Source: an uncultured Dysosmobacter sp. (GTDB lineage Bacteria; Bacillota; Clostridia; Oscillospirales; Oscillospiraceae). From it: DNA of 64,000 bases. The translations under genes were made by a program, and so were the position numbers. The notes beneath the pieces were generated by a model. That model did not search any database. It was not told the DNA's origin and saw only the letters and a program-made list of their open reading frames with translations. This document shows positions 1-9,930 of this stretch, in pieces (within the stretch, counting starts at the first letter, position 1; every line of letters begins with the position of its first letter). The stretch lies in contig NZ_CANRMB010000002.1 in the NCBI RefSeq assembly GCF_947631635.1, positions 124,001-188,000 of the forward strand. Direction: 5' to 3'.

Positions 1-617
<617 letters not shown>

Positions 618-618
<1 letters not shown>

Positions 619-3600
619 TGGTTAGACGCATTTATGTTGAGAAAAAGCCCGCCCTGCGGCAGGAGGCCGCGGGACTTCTGAACGAGCTGCGCTCCCTGCT
701 GGGCATCTCCGCCCTCACCGGCCTGCGGCTCATCAACCGCTACGATGTGGAGGGCCTGGACGACGCCACCTTCTACCGGGCCGTGCAGACGGTGTTCTCC
801 GAGCCCCAGGTGGACGACGCCACCGCCGCCCTTCCTGCCGGGGACTACACCGCCTTTGCCGTGGAATACCTCCCCGGCCAGTTCGACCAGCGGGCGGATT
901 CCGCCAGCCAGTGCATCCAGCTGATGACCCAGGGGGACCGCCCCGCCGTCCGCACCGCCAAGGTCTATCTCCTCTCCGGCGAGCTGACCCCCGCTGAAGT
1001 GGACAGGATCAAGCACTACGTCATCAACCCCGTGGAGGCCCGGGAGGCCGGACTGGAGACCGTGGACACCCTGAAAATGGAGTACGACATCCCCACCACT
1101 GTGGAGACTGTCTCCGGCTTTACCGCTTTGGACGAGGCGGCCCTCTCCGCCCTGCTGGACAGGCTGGGGCTTGCCATGGACCTGGACGACCTGAAATTCC
1201 TCCAGGCCCACTTCCGGGACGACGAGCACCGGGACCCCACCATCACGGAGATCCGGGTGGTGGACACCTACTGGTCCGACCACTGCCGCCACACCACCTT
1301 CTCCACCCATATCGACTCCGTGGAGATCTTGGACGGGGAGACAAAGGCCGCCTATGAGCGGTATCTGGCCGCCCGGGAGGAGGTCTACGGCAGAGAAAAA
1401 GCCGCTGTCCGCCCCCAGACTCTGATGGACATCGCCACCATCGGCGCAAAGGTGCTGAAAAAGCGGGGCCTGCTCACAAATATCGATCAGAGCGAGGAGA
1501 TCAACGCCTGCTCCATCCATGTCACCGCCACGGTGGACGGCGAGGAGCAGGACTGGCTGCTGATGTTCAAAAACGAGACCCACAACCACCCCACGGAGAT
1601 CGAGCCCTTCGGCGGCGCGGCCACCTGCATCGGCGGCTGCATCCGGGACCCCCTGTCCGGCCGGGCCTACGTGTATCAGGCCATGCGGGTCACCGGCTGC
1701 GGCGACCCCCGCACGCCGGTCAGCAAGACCATCCCCGGCAAGCTGCCCCAGCGCAAGCTGGCCCAGACCGCCGCGGCCGGTTACTCCTCCTACGGCAACC
1801 AGATCGGCCTTGCCACCGGCATCGTCTCTGAGATCTATCACCCCGGCTACATCGCCAAGCACCTGGAGGTGGGTGCCGTGGTAGGCGCTGCTCCGGCTGA
1901 AAACGTGGTGCGGGAACGCCCCGCCCCCGGCGACGTGGTGATCCTGCTGGGCGGCCGCACCGGCCGGGACGGCATCGGCGGCGCCACCGGCTCCTCCAAG
2001 AGCCACAACCGCAAGTCCCTGACCACCATGGCCTCCGAGGTCCAGAAGGGCAATGCCCCCGAGGAGCGGAAGATCCAGCGGCTGTTCCGGGACGGCAATG
2101 TGACAAAGCTCATCAAGCGCTGCAACGACTTCGGCGCGGGCGGCGTCAGCGTCGCCATCGGCGAGCTGGCCGACGGCCTGGAGATCAGTCTGGACGCCGT
2201 GCGGAAGAAATACGAGGGCCTGGACGGCACAGAGCTTGCCATCTCTGAATCCCAGGAGCGCATGGCCGTGGTGGTGGCCCCCGAAAACGCCGCCGCATTC
2301 ATCGCCGCCGCGGAAAGGGAGAATCTGGAGGCCTATCAGGTGGCCGTGGTCACGGAGAGTCCCCGGATGGTCATGAAGTGGAACGGGAACACCATCGTGG
2401 ACCTCTCCCGGGCCTTCCTGGACACCAACGGCGCGGACAAGCACACCCCCGTGGCTGTGGAGGCTCCCTCCAAGACCGCTCCCACGGTCGTTACCTCCCT
2501 GCGGGAGATGGCCGCCAGCCTGCAATGCGCCTCCCGCCGGGGTCTTGCAGAGCGGTTCGACGCCACCATCGGCGCGGGCAGCGTTCTGATGCCCTTCGGC
2601 GGCAAATATCAGCGGACCCCCGCCCAGGTGATGGCGGCGCTGCTGCCCGTCCTGCCGGGCCAGGAGACGGAGGACTGCTCCGTCATGGCCTGGGGCTTTG
2701 ATCCGGAGGCCATGAGCGCCGATCCATACCAAGGCGCATACGACGCCGTCACCGTCTCCCTCGCCAAGCTGGCGGCCGCCGGATGCGACTGCCACCAGGC
2801 CTACCTGACCTTCCAGGAGTATTTTGAAAAGCTCCGAGACGACCCCAAGCGCTGGGGCAAGCCCTTCTCCGCCCTCTTAGGCGCGCTGGATGCGCAGCTG
2901 GATCTGGGCGTGGCCGCCATCGGCGGCAAGGACTCCATGTCCGGCTCCTTCCTGAATCTGGACGTGCCCCCCACCCTGATCTCCTTTGCCATCGCCCCTG
3001 CCAAAGCGGGCGACGTGCTGTCCCCCGAATTCAAGGAGGCAGGCCATCCGGTCTATCTCTTCCAGTCGGACGGCACGGCAGAAAACCAGCAGGCCGTCTG
3101 GGAGCAGCTCTCCCGTTTCCATGAGCTGGGCAAGGTGAAAGCCGCCTGGGCCGTGGAGGCAGGGCTGGCCGAGGCGGTCATGAAGATGTCTTTCGGCAAC
3201 CGCGTCGGCTTCCAGGCCCTGAGCAAGAGCAGCCACGTGTGGTACACGCCCCGTCCGGGCGCCATCGTGGCGGAGCTGGCGGAGGACATCGGCAATGTCC
3301 ATCCCTGCGGCCTGTGCGCCAAGATCGGCGTCACCACCGCCGAGCCTGTCGTCACCATCGGCGATGACAGCGCCCCCATCGAAGAGCTGCTGGCTCTGAA
3401 CGAGGGCGTGCTGGAGGACATCTATCCCAACCGCACTGCCGCGGTGCCGGAGGCCGTCCCCGTGCTGGAGGCCCCCGCCATGAGCCGCACCGCCCCCAAG
3501 ACCGGCATGGCGAAGCCCAAGGTGCTGATCCCCGTTTTCCCCGGCAACAACTGCGAGTACGACAGCGCCCGCTCCGCCATCCGGGCCGGTCTGGAGCCGG

Positions 3601-4313
3601 AGATTCTGGTGCTGAACAACCAGTCCGCCCAGGGCGTGGCCGACTCCGTGGAGCGCTTTGCCAAGGCCGCTCACGAGAGCCAGATCATCTTCATCCCCGG
3701 CGGCTTCTCCGGCGGCGACGAGCCGGACGGCTCCGGCAAGTTCATCACCGCCTTCTTCCGCAATCCGGCGGTGAAGGACGCCACCCACGACCTGCTGAAA
3801 AACCGGGACGGCCTGATGCTGGGCATCTGCAACGGCTTCCAGGCCCTCATCAAGCTGGGCCTGGTGCCCTATGGTGAGATCATCGACACCGATGAGACCT
3901 GCCCCACCCTGAGCTACAACGTCATCGGCCGCCACCAGTCCAAGATCGTCCGCACCCGCATCGCCTCCAACCGCTCCCCCTGGCTGTCCCGCGTGCAGGT
4001 GGGCGACATTGTGAACGTCCCCATCTCCCACGGCGAGGGCCGGTTCCTCTGCTCTCCCCAGCTGCTCCAAAGGCTGGCGGAAAACGGGCAGATCGCCACC
4101 CAGTATGTGGATCTGAACGGCGCGCCCACCATGGATGTGGACTTCAACCCCAACGGCTCCGCCTGGGCGGTGGAGGGCATCCTCTCCCCCGACGGCCGCG
4201 TCTTCGGCAAGATGGGCCACGCCGAGCGCGTGGGTCCCGCGCTGTACAAAAACGTCCCCGGCAGCTACGATCTGCACCTGTTTGAATCCGCCAAGGACTA
4301 TTTTGCGATTTAA
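618..4313 (+). CDS. purL: Phosphoribosylformylglycinamidine synthase, single-chain form
   Basis: FGAM synthase converts FGAR, glutamine and ATP to FGAM in step four of purine synthesis. At 1231 residues it is the long single-polypeptide clostridial type, with synthase halves and a glutaminase domain in one chain, so separate PurS/PurQ are not expected. Synthase signatures include NETHNHPTEIEPFGGAATC and the GGKDSMSG block. The glutaminase domain starts near residue 970 (IPVFPGNNCEYD) and shows the nucleophile in GICNGFQ (Cys1071) and the His1138/Glu1140 pair in SHGEGRF. I chose ATG 618 because GGAGG at 606-610 is seven bases upstream; a GTG three bases earlier is less likely. It overlaps purD by one base. 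Confidence 0.97.
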
Positions 4314-4315
4314 GA

Positions 4316-4343
4316 TTGCTTTTCCGCAAATTTGTGGTATCCT
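4316..4343 (+). promoter_or_regulatory. Candidate sigma-A promoter for guaB
   Basis: TTGCTT (4316-4321) and TATCCT (4338-4343) are separated by 16 bases in the 60-base gap between purL and guaB. The match is moderate. It would allow guaB to be transcribed apart from the purine operon. AATGAGGTGG just before the ATG supplies the ribosome binding site. Confidence 0.45.
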
Positions 4344-4373
4344 AGGAAAAATACTTTGAAATGAGGTGGCCGC

Positions 4374-5888
4374 ATGGCATATTTTTTCAGTGAACCCTCT
4401 CATACTTTCAGTGAATATCTGCTGGTCCCCGGCTATTCCGATGAAAACTGTATCCCCGCAAATGTCTCCCTCAAGACCCCGGTGGTCAAGTTCAAAAAAG
4501 GTGAGGAGTGCCCCCTGACCATGAATGTCCCCATGGTCTCCGCCGTGATGCAGTCCGTGTCCGGCGAAAAAATGGGCATCGGCCTTGCCAAGGAGGGCGG
4601 CATCGCCTTCATCTATGTCTCCCAGCCCATCGATCAGCAGGCCGAGATGGTCCGCAAGGTCAAAAACTACAAGGCCGGCTTCGTGTTCAGCGACTCCAAC
4701 CTGCGCCTGGGCGACACGCTGGCGGATGTGCTGGCGCTGAAGGACCGCACCGGCCACTCCACCATGGCCGTCACCGAGGACGGCACCGGCACCGGCAAGC
4801 TGCTGGGCCTGGTGACCAGCCGGGACTACCGCGTCAGCCGCATGGACCCCGCCACCCCTGTGACGGAGTTCATGACCCCCATCGAAAAGCTGATCTACGC
4901 CCCCGAGGGCACCAGCCTGAAGGAGGCCAACGACATCATCTGGGACCGGAAGCTCAATGCCCTGCCCATCGTCTCCAAAGACGGCCATCTGGTGAGCTTC
5001 GTGTTCCGCAAGGACTATGACTCCCACAAGGGCAACCCCCTGGAACTGCTGGACGCTCAAAAGCGCTATGTCGTCGGCGCGGGCATCAACACCCGGGACT
5101 ACGCCGAGCGTGTCCCCGCCCTGGTGGAAGCCGGAGCGGACGTGCTGGTGATGGACTCCTCCGAGGGCTACTCCGTGTGGCAGAAGCGCTGCCTGGAGTG
5201 GATCCGCCAGCACTACGGCGACACCGTGAAGGTGGGTGCCGGCAACGTGGTGGACGGCGAGGGCTTTCGCTTCCTGGCGGACGCGGGCGCCGACTTCGTG
5301 AAGATCGGCATCGGCGGCGGCTCCATCTGCATCACCCGGGAGACCAAGGGCATCGGCCGCGGCCAAGCCACCTCCGTCATCGACGTGGCGGCGGCGCGGG
5401 ACAAGTACTTTGAGGAGACCGGCGTATATGTGCCCATCTGCGCTGACGGCGGCATCGTGCAGGACTACCACATCACCCTGGCCCTGGCCATGGGCGCGGA
5501 CTTCTGCATGCTGGGCCGCTACTTCTCCCGGTTCGACGAATCCCCCTCCGCCAAGGTCCTCATCGGCGGCAGCTATATGAAGGAGTACTGGGGCGAGGGC
5601 AGCGCCCGCGCCCGGAACTGGCAGCGCTATGACCTGGGCGGCGCGGCAAAACTCTCCTTTGAGGAGGGCGTGGATTCCTATGTCCCCTATGCCGGCGCCC
5701 TGTCCGACGGCATGGCAACCACCCTGGCGAAGGTCCGCTCCACCATGTGCAACTGCGGCGCTCTCACCATCCCCGAGCTGCGGGAGAAGGCCAAGCTGAC
5801 GCTGGTCTCCTCCGTCTCCATCGTGGAAGGCGGCGCGCATGATGTGCTTCTGAAGGATACTACCAACAGCGGTAATCAGAGAAGCTAA
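4374..5888 (+). CDS. guaB: IMP dehydrogenase
   Basis: Oxidises IMP to XMP with NAD+, the committed step to guanine nucleotides. The 504-residue TIM barrel has the catalytic loop GGGSICITR with Cys319. A CBS-pair insertion at about residues 105-230 includes [13 protein letters not shown] and [15 protein letters not shown]. The flap region reads [19 protein letters not shown], unlike the commonest bacterial type, which suggests a divergent IMPDH subgroup; that placement is inference. It follows purL with its own candidate promoter. The last 19 codons (from [12 protein letters not shown] to the stop) are repeated twice more downstream in the tandem array 5831-6290, so this C-terminus may have been replaced or extended by recombination. 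Confidence 0.95.
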   Translation: MAYFFSEPSHTFSEYLLVPGYSDENCIPANVSLKTPVVKFKKGEECPLTMNVPMVSAVMQSVSGEKMGIGLAKEGGIAFIYVSQPIDQQAEMVRKVKNYKAGFVFSDSNLRLGDTLADVLALKDRTGHSTMAVTEDGTGTGKLLGLVTSRDYRVSRMDPATPVTEFMTPIEKLIYAPEGTSLKEANDIIWDRKLNALPIVSKDGHLVSFVFRKDYDSHKGNPLELLDAQKRYVVGAGINTRDYAERVPALVEAGADVLVMDSSEGYSVWQKRCLEWIRQHYGDTVKVGAGNVVDGEGFRFLADAGADFVKIGIGGGSICITRETKGIGRGQATSVIDVAAARDKYFEETGVYVPICADGGIVQDYHITLALAMGADFCMLGRYFSRFDESPSAKVLIGGSYMKEYWGEGSARARNWQRYDLGGAAKLSFEEGVDSYVPYAGALSDGMATTLAKVRSTMCNCGALTIPELREKAKLTLVSSVSIVEGGAHDVLLKDTTNSGNQRS

Positions 5889-6290
5889 AAGTACGTTCAG
5901 TCCGCCGCCTTCCACATCGTGCGTCAGCACGTCCAAGTGTTTTGCATCGGCAAAACCTTGAACCGGGCGGGCTTTGCCTGCCCGGTCAGATCCTATGCTG
6001 GGCCCCCGCGGGACCTGTCCCGTGGGGTGCGGCGGCGCGCACGATGTATTGCTGAAGGACACCACCAGCGGCGGTAATCAGAGAAGCTAAAAGTACGTTC
6101 AGTCCGCCGCCTTCCACATCGTGCGTCAGCACGTCCAAGTGTTTTGCATCGGCAAAACCTTGAACCGGGCGGGCTTTGCCTGCCCGGTCAGGTCCTATGC
6201 GGGCCCCCGCGGGACCTGTCCCGTGGGGTGCGGCGGCGCGCATGATGTGCTTCTGAAGGATACCACCAACGGCGGTAATCAGAGAAGCCG
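5831..6290 (+). repeat. Tandem repeat of about 202 bp, 2.3 copies, built on the guaB 3' end
   Basis: Unit 1 begins at 5831 inside guaB, unit 2 at 6033 and the partial unit 3 at 6234, giving periods of 202 and 201 bases. Each unit holds the guaB tail ([10 protein letters not shown]... then a stop in units 1 and 2), then non-coding DNA with two strong hairpins: a GC-rich stem around GGGCTTTGCC and a stem around GGGACCTGTCCC. The non-coding parts of units 1 and 2 are nearly identical, while the tail-coding parts differ mostly at synonymous positions (for example GTG/GTA, CTT/TTG, GAT/GAC, ACT/ACC). This fills most of the 620 bases between guaB and the next gene; I see no gene here. Confidence 0.9.
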
Positions 6291-6326
6291 ATCTGACCTC
6301 CTTGGGGCATCGTTCTGCTGTAAAGA

Positions 6327-6357
6327 TAGACCGGACAGGTGGAGTCTGTCCGGTCTA
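6327..6357 (+). terminator. Hairpin with 12-bp perfect stem downstream of the guaB repeat array
   Basis: TAGACCGGACAG (6327-6338) pairs perfectly with CTGTCCGGTCTA (6346-6357) across a 7-base loop. No U-tract follows, so it may stabilise RNA or be a weak terminator rather than a classical intrinsic one. Confidence 0.5.
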
Positions 6358-6433
6358 GTGCCGCCTTGGCCTCTCCTGTGGTCTTTTAACGCTTCCGGCA
6401 GAAATTGTTTATCATTTAACTTTTCAAAAAGGC

Positions 6434-6461
6434 TTGTATTTTGGGGCAAAAGCTCTATAAT
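6434..6461 (+). promoter_or_regulatory. Candidate sigma-A promoter for the PfkB kinase gene
   Basis: TTGTAT (6434-6439), a 16-base spacer and a perfect TATAAT (6456-6461) lie 46 bases upstream of the start codon at 6508. A second TATAAT at 6472-6477 could be an alternative -10. Confidence 0.6.
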
Positions 6462-6507
6462 AGACATGTTGTATAATCGTTTACTTGTAAACAGGAGTTA
6501 TCAAATC

Positions 6508-7506
6508 ATGCATAAAAAGCCTCGTATCTTAGTTGTCGGCAGCTTTGTCATGGATGTGATCGCCACCACGGAGCGCATTCCAAGAGCCGCACAGACCGTT
6601 TATGGAAAGTCCTTCCATATGGCCCCCGGCGGCAAAGGCGCTAATCAGGCGCTGCAATGTGCCCGTTTGGGCGCAGAAGTGACCATGATGGGCTGTGTGG
6701 GCGACGACCTTTTTGGAGAAAAGCTGCTGGAAACGCCCCGGAACGCCGGTGTGGATGTCAGTCATGTGCTGGTCCGGCGGGGCATCTCCTCCGGCGTGGG
6801 CCATGTGACTCTGGAAGTCACGGAACACACCGCTCAAAACCGCATCGTGGTCATCCCCGGCGCCAACCTGACTCTGACCGCAGAAGAGGTCGCCTGGATC
6901 AAGGATGAGATCCATACATACGATATGGTCCTGCTCCAGCTGGAAATCCCGCTGGAGGTGAACCGGACCGTGGCCCGGTGGGCCAAGGAGGCCGGTGTCC
7001 CGGTGATGCTGAACCCTGCCCCCGCCACCGACCTGGACGACGAGCTTTTGAGCCTGGTCACCTATCTGACCCCTAATGAGCAGGAGGCCTCCACAGAGAC
7101 TGCCCTGCCGCTGCGGGCCGACGAGACCGGACTGTGCCGGGATGACCTGCAAAAGATCGCCGCAGCCCTGTGGGCCAAGGGCGTGGAGAATGTCATCATC
7201 ACACTGGGCGGTCATGGCTCCGCCGTGGTGGAGGGCGATTCCATCCACTATGTGCCCTGTGTTCATATGAATCATGTGGCGGACCCCACCGCCGCGGGGG
7301 ATTCCTTTGTGGGCGCCCTGTCCGTCGGCCTGACGGTGGGTCTCTCCCGGGAGGAGTCGCTGGCCTTTGCCAGCCACACCGCCGCCATCACGGTATCCCG
7401 CATGGGGGCCATGCCCTCTCTGCCCACGCTGGCGGAGGTCATCGCTCTGTTGAAGGAGCGGGATTACCAGGGCTTTGACCTGTCCGTGCTGGACATCCTG
7501 CAATAG
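6508..7506 (+). CDS. PfkB-family carbohydrate kinase, ribokinase-like
   Basis: A 332-residue cytosolic sugar or nucleoside kinase of the ribokinase family. Visible family marks are the N-terminal VVGSFVMDV strand, the substrate-binding GGKGANQA near residues 35-42, NPAPA in the middle, and the nucleotide/anion-hole motif DPTAAGDSF with the catalytic Asp near the C-terminus. The reading frame is open upstream into the repeat array, but ATG 6508 is preceded by AGGAG at 6493-6497 and starts the family-typical N-terminus, so the upstream extension is rejected. It is a single gene with its own promoter. Ribose is the most likely substrate from resemblance, but specificity cannot be read from sequence; no transporter is adjacent. 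Confidence 0.9.
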   Translation: MHKKPRILVVGSFVMDVIATTERIPRAAQTVYGKSFHMAPGGKGANQALQCARLGAEVTMMGCVGDDLFGEKLLETPRNAGVDVSHVLVRRGISSGVGHVTLEVTEHTAQNRIVVIPGANLTLTAEEVAWIKDEIHTYDMVLLQLEIPLEVNRTVARWAKEAGVPVMLNPAPATDLDDELLSLVTYLTPNEQEASTETALPLRADETGLCRDDLQKIAAALWAKGVENVIITLGGHGSAVVEGDSIHYVPCVHMNHVADPTAAGDSFVGALSVGLTVGLSREESLAFASHTAAITVSRMGAMPSLPTLAEVIALLKERDYQGFDLSVLDILQ

Positions 7507-7539
7507 TCAGGACCACCCGTATAACGGGTGGCCTGCACT

Positions 7540-7825
7540 CGCCCCTATAAGGGGCTTTTACTGGCAAAGCCTAAAGGCTTTCGAATTTTATTTCTACTGC
7601 ATCTGTGCCCTGCTGCCGATTTTTATCGGCGGTGGGGTGCAGTCTTTTTCGTCTCTCCGAGACTTTTTCTTGCTTGGGTTCTTTTCATTTAGTTCCAATG
7701 TCTATATTCGTGCTTGTACTCAACCTGGTTGCTTTCTTTGGTCTCTTTTCTTCTCATTTTTCTCCGCATAGGCTTAGCCTTTTTAGAACCACGGGCATAG
7801 CCCGTGGTTTTCATTTATACAATAA
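7540..7825 (+). repeat. Dispersed intergenic repeat, copy 1, candidate structured RNA
   Basis: This roughly 285-base stretch shares order and sequence with 20598-20895. Common blocks are the stem CCCCTATAAGGGG (7542-7554), a long stem-loop starting CTGTGCCCTGCTGCC and closing GGCGGTGGGGTGCAG, and an end block around GCATAGGCTTAGCC with the perfect hairpin ACCACGGGC...GCCCGTGGT followed by T-rich DNA. The middle differs strongly between copies. The central stem depends on several G-U pairs as RNA, and one pair differs by a compensatory change (T-G here, T-A in copy 2). The 436-base gap holds this element and no convincing gene. Confidence 0.65.
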
Positions 7826-7857
7826 AAGCAGCGCCGGAGGCCTCCGGCGCTGCTTTT
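7825..7857. terminator. Bidirectional-looking intrinsic terminator
   Basis: A perfect palindrome, AAAAGCAGCGCCGGAGG followed by its complement, runs from 7825 to 7857. It ends in TTTT and is followed by CTGTTTT on the plus strand, giving a classic stem plus U-tract at the end of the dispersed repeat. Confidence 0.8.
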
Positions 7858-7941
7858 CTGTTTTGTAAGAAAGTCGTAAGAATTTTGTCCGCCTTTTCGT
7901 AAGAAACCTCTGATAGGCTTCCTTCAAAAGGAGGCGCTTTC

Positions 7942-8769
7942 ATGGACCGCAAGCAATTAAAGCTTTTCGCCGCAGCCTGCATGATCTTCGACCATGTTGT
8001 CCGTATTTTTCCGCTCTACCGGCTGTTCTCTCCCCTGTCCGACGCGCTGTGGGCCGCTGGGAGGGAGACAGCGGCGAACTGGGTCATCGACGACCTGACT
8101 CTGGGACTGATGTTCATCGGCCGTCTGGCGGCGCCCATTTTCGTCTACGGCATCGCCATGGGCTTTCTCTACACCCACGATGTCAAGCGCTACCTCCGCC
8201 GCCTGCTGGTGACGGCAGTCATCGCCCAGGTTCCCTACACCCTTTTTGATCTGGCAGAAATGCGGCGGTGCTATGGCATCGCCGGGGATTGGCGGGACAC
8301 TGGGCTGAACATTCTCTTCACCCTGGCGCTGGGGCTGGCGGCGCTGGCGGTATTGGAACACTGCCGCCAGCGCCAAAAGCTCTGGCTGGGCCTTCTCGCC
8401 GCCGCGGCGGCCCTTGTGCTGGGCAGGAGCATCCCCATGGAGGGCGGGAAAGGGTACATCCTCCTGATCTTCGTCTACTACTTCGCCCGAAACCTCTCCT
8501 GCTGGCAAAAAGCCCTGCTGTTCATCCCGGCAGTGATGCTCTCCCGGTGGGGCCTGGTGTGGTGGGCTGTCACCGAACAGTCCGCCGGGGCGGTGCGAAA
8601 CTGCCTTTTGAAGGTCCTGGGCAATTATCTGGGGATGCTGGTGACGCTGGCGGACAGCGGAGAGAAGGGACAGACCGGCAGAGCCTTTCAGTACGGCATG
8701 TACGCCTTCTACCCGCTCCATTTTGCGGTGCTGTCCCTGGTGGGGTTTCTGCTTCCCCCCCTGGCATGA
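7942..8769 (+). CDS. TraX-family integral membrane protein
   Basis: A 275-residue polytopic membrane protein of the TraX family, named for the F-plasmid pilin acetylase but widespread on clostridial chromosomes, where the substrate is unknown. The start MDRKQLKLFAAACMIFDHV is characteristic (K-x3-A-x-MxxDHV). Several hydrophobic segments follow, including AAPIFVYGIAMGF, a stretch rich in L and A at residues 117-137, and a C-terminal FYPLHFAVLSLVGFLL. AAGGAGG precedes the ATG by eight bases. It is a single gene, convergent with the carbonic anhydrase and separated from it by a shared terminator. An acyltransferase role at the membrane is family-based inference. Confidence 0.85.
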   Translation: MDRKQLKLFAAACMIFDHVVRIFPLYRLFSPLSDALWAAGRETAANWVIDDLTLGLMFIGRLAAPIFVYGIAMGFLYTHDVKRYLRRLLVTAVIAQVPYTLFDLAEMRRCYGIAGDWRDTGLNILFTLALGLAALAVLEHCRQRQKLWLGLLAAAAALVLGRSIPMEGGKGYILLIFVYYFARNLSCWQKALLFIPAVMLSRWGLVWWAVTEQSAGAVRNCLLKVLGNYLGMLVTLADSGEKGQTGRAFQYGMYAFYPLHFAVLSLVGFLLPPLA

Positions 8770-8774
8770 CAAAA

Positions 8775-8800
8775 CAGGCTCTCCCCTCCGGGAGAGCCTG
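8775..8800. terminator. Shared terminator between convergent TraX and carbonic anhydrase genes
   Basis: CAGGCTCTCCC pairs with GGGAGAGCCTG over a short loop. AAAA lies on the left flank, so on the minus strand the stem is followed by a U-tract; on the plus strand the following bases are TCTGTCC. Confidence 0.7.
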
Positions 8801-8807
8801 TCTGTCC

Positions 8808-9356
8808 TCAATCCAGCGGCGTCAGCTCGCCGGTCTCTGTGTTGATGACATAGCCCTTGATGACCACGTCCCTGGGCATCAGCGGATGGTTCCGCAGCAG
8901 GTCCACAGTCTCCTCCACGGAGGACTCCACACTGTCAAAGCCCCGGAGCCACGCCTCAAAGTCGATGCCGCAGTAGCGCATCATATCAATGTGGTCCTGG
9001 GAGACGCCCCGCTGGATCAAATGCCGGATCATCATGTCCGCGTTGATACCGGATACGCCGCAGTCCGTATGGCCGATGACCATGACCTCCTCCACGCCCA
9101 GCTCGATGATGCCTACCAGCAGGCTCCGCACCGCGCTGTCAAAGGGACCGGTGATCATGCCGCCCGCGTTTTTGATCATCTTCACATCGCCGTTCTTGAT
9201 GCCCAGCGCCGCGGGAAGCAGCTCCACCAGGCGGGTGTCCATGCAGGTCAGGATGGCGATTTTTTTATCGGGGTATTTACTGGTAGCAAATTTTTTGTAT
9301 TCTCCGCTTTTGACAAACTCCCGGTTATAGGCCAGCATCTGGTCAATCATAGTCAT
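8808..9356 (-). CDS. Beta-class carbonic anhydrase
   Basis: Interconverts CO2 and bicarbonate in the cytosol. The 182-residue protein shows the zinc ligands of the beta class: Cys in ILTCMDTRL, and His and Cys in IGHTDCG. Asp and Arg of CMDTR form the catalytic dyad. The size fits the short beta-CA subgroup common in Firmicutes. ATG 9356 and an in-frame ATG six bases downstream both have purine-rich AGGAAAGGA upstream; I kept the longer form. The gene stands alone with a good promoter (9380-9408) and ends at the terminator shared with TraX. Confidence 0.93.
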   Translation of the reverse strand: MTMIDQMLAYNREFVKSGEYKKFATSKYPDKKIAILTCMDTRLVELLPAALGIKNGDVKMIKNAGGMITGPFDSAVRSLLVGIIELGVEEVMVIGHTDCGVSGINADMMIRHLIQRGVSQDHIDMMRYCGIDFEAWLRGFDSVESSVEETVDLLRNHPLMPRDVVIKGYVINTETGELTPLD

Positions 9357-9379
9357 TTTCCTTTCCTGTTTTTGACTCT

Positions 9380-9408
9380 ATGATACCGTATCCGCCGGCA
9401 AAATTCAA
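9380..9408 (-). promoter_or_regulatory. Sigma-A promoter of the carbonic anhydrase gene
   Basis: On the minus strand TTGAAT (9403-9408) and TATCAT (9380-9385) are separated by exactly 17 bases, 24 bases upstream of the start codon. Confidence 0.65.
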
Positions 9409-9709
9409 CGCCCCTTTCATCGTTTGCCCTGATATGCGCTTATTTTTTTACCGTCCGCCGAGGTAATGGAAAATTGCTGAAAACAAATCGGGTGTCTCAG
9501 GAGGAACCTGCCTGATCGACCGGAAGTCAGCAGATCCGTGAGGCGGATGCCTTGCAATTGACACGCCATGCTCCAGTTTCCAAGAGGCGAATCGCCTGCC
9601 AATGAAACGCCGTTTCTGTCGCACTCAAAAGCACCCGCTTTTCTGTGGGATCATCCAGAACCGTGCAAATGATTTTTCTCTCTTCTCCGCTGCGTTTTTC
9701 CGCCGGATG

Positions 9710-9930
9710 TGCTATAATCAAATCACTTGAAACGTGATCAATTCACTTTTCAAGTGTCACAGCGCATATGCGCTGTGACAGGCCGCGGACCGCGGCCTTG
9801 ATTGGAATTTCATCGTCAACCGCTGTGCGCTCTACGCACAGCGGATATTGCCCGCTTGAAAAAAACGTGCGTTTTTTCAAGTTCATGGACGATACAATAT
9901 CCGTATCAGCGTTAAGGAGGCTCGTTTTAT
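9710..9930 (+). other. Extended -10 promoter and multi-hairpin leader before the GDSL gene
   Basis: TGCTATAAT (9710-9718) is an extended -10 element. Downstream lie consecutive near-perfect inverted repeats: 9755-9780 (13-bp arms, no spacer), 9781-9797 (GGCCGCGG A CCGCGGCC), 9820-9844 (10-bp arms, 5-base loop) and 9855-9881 (arms CTTGAAAAAA...TTTTTTCAAG). A smaller one is at 9722-9738. The transcript to the ATG at 9931 would carry about 200 bases of highly folded leader. The left part of the 575-base gap (9409-9709) holds only two short overlapping minus-strand frames that I cannot support as genes. Confidence 0.6.

Noticed and set aside
6121..6507. N-terminal extension of the PfkB kinase into the guaB repeat
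   Set aside because: The extension translates repeat DNA and hairpins. The ATG at 6508 has a good ribosome site and the family-typical N-terminus.
7507..7530. Terminator after the PfkB kinase (CCACCCG...CGGGTGG)
   Set aside because: The small stem has no T-tract and may be part of the dispersed repeat region, so it was not listed as a terminator.
9417..9721. Two overlapping short minus-strand frames upstream of the carbonic anhydrase
   Set aside because: They may be a frameshifted small gene, but there is no recognisable domain or ribosome site; too weak to call.
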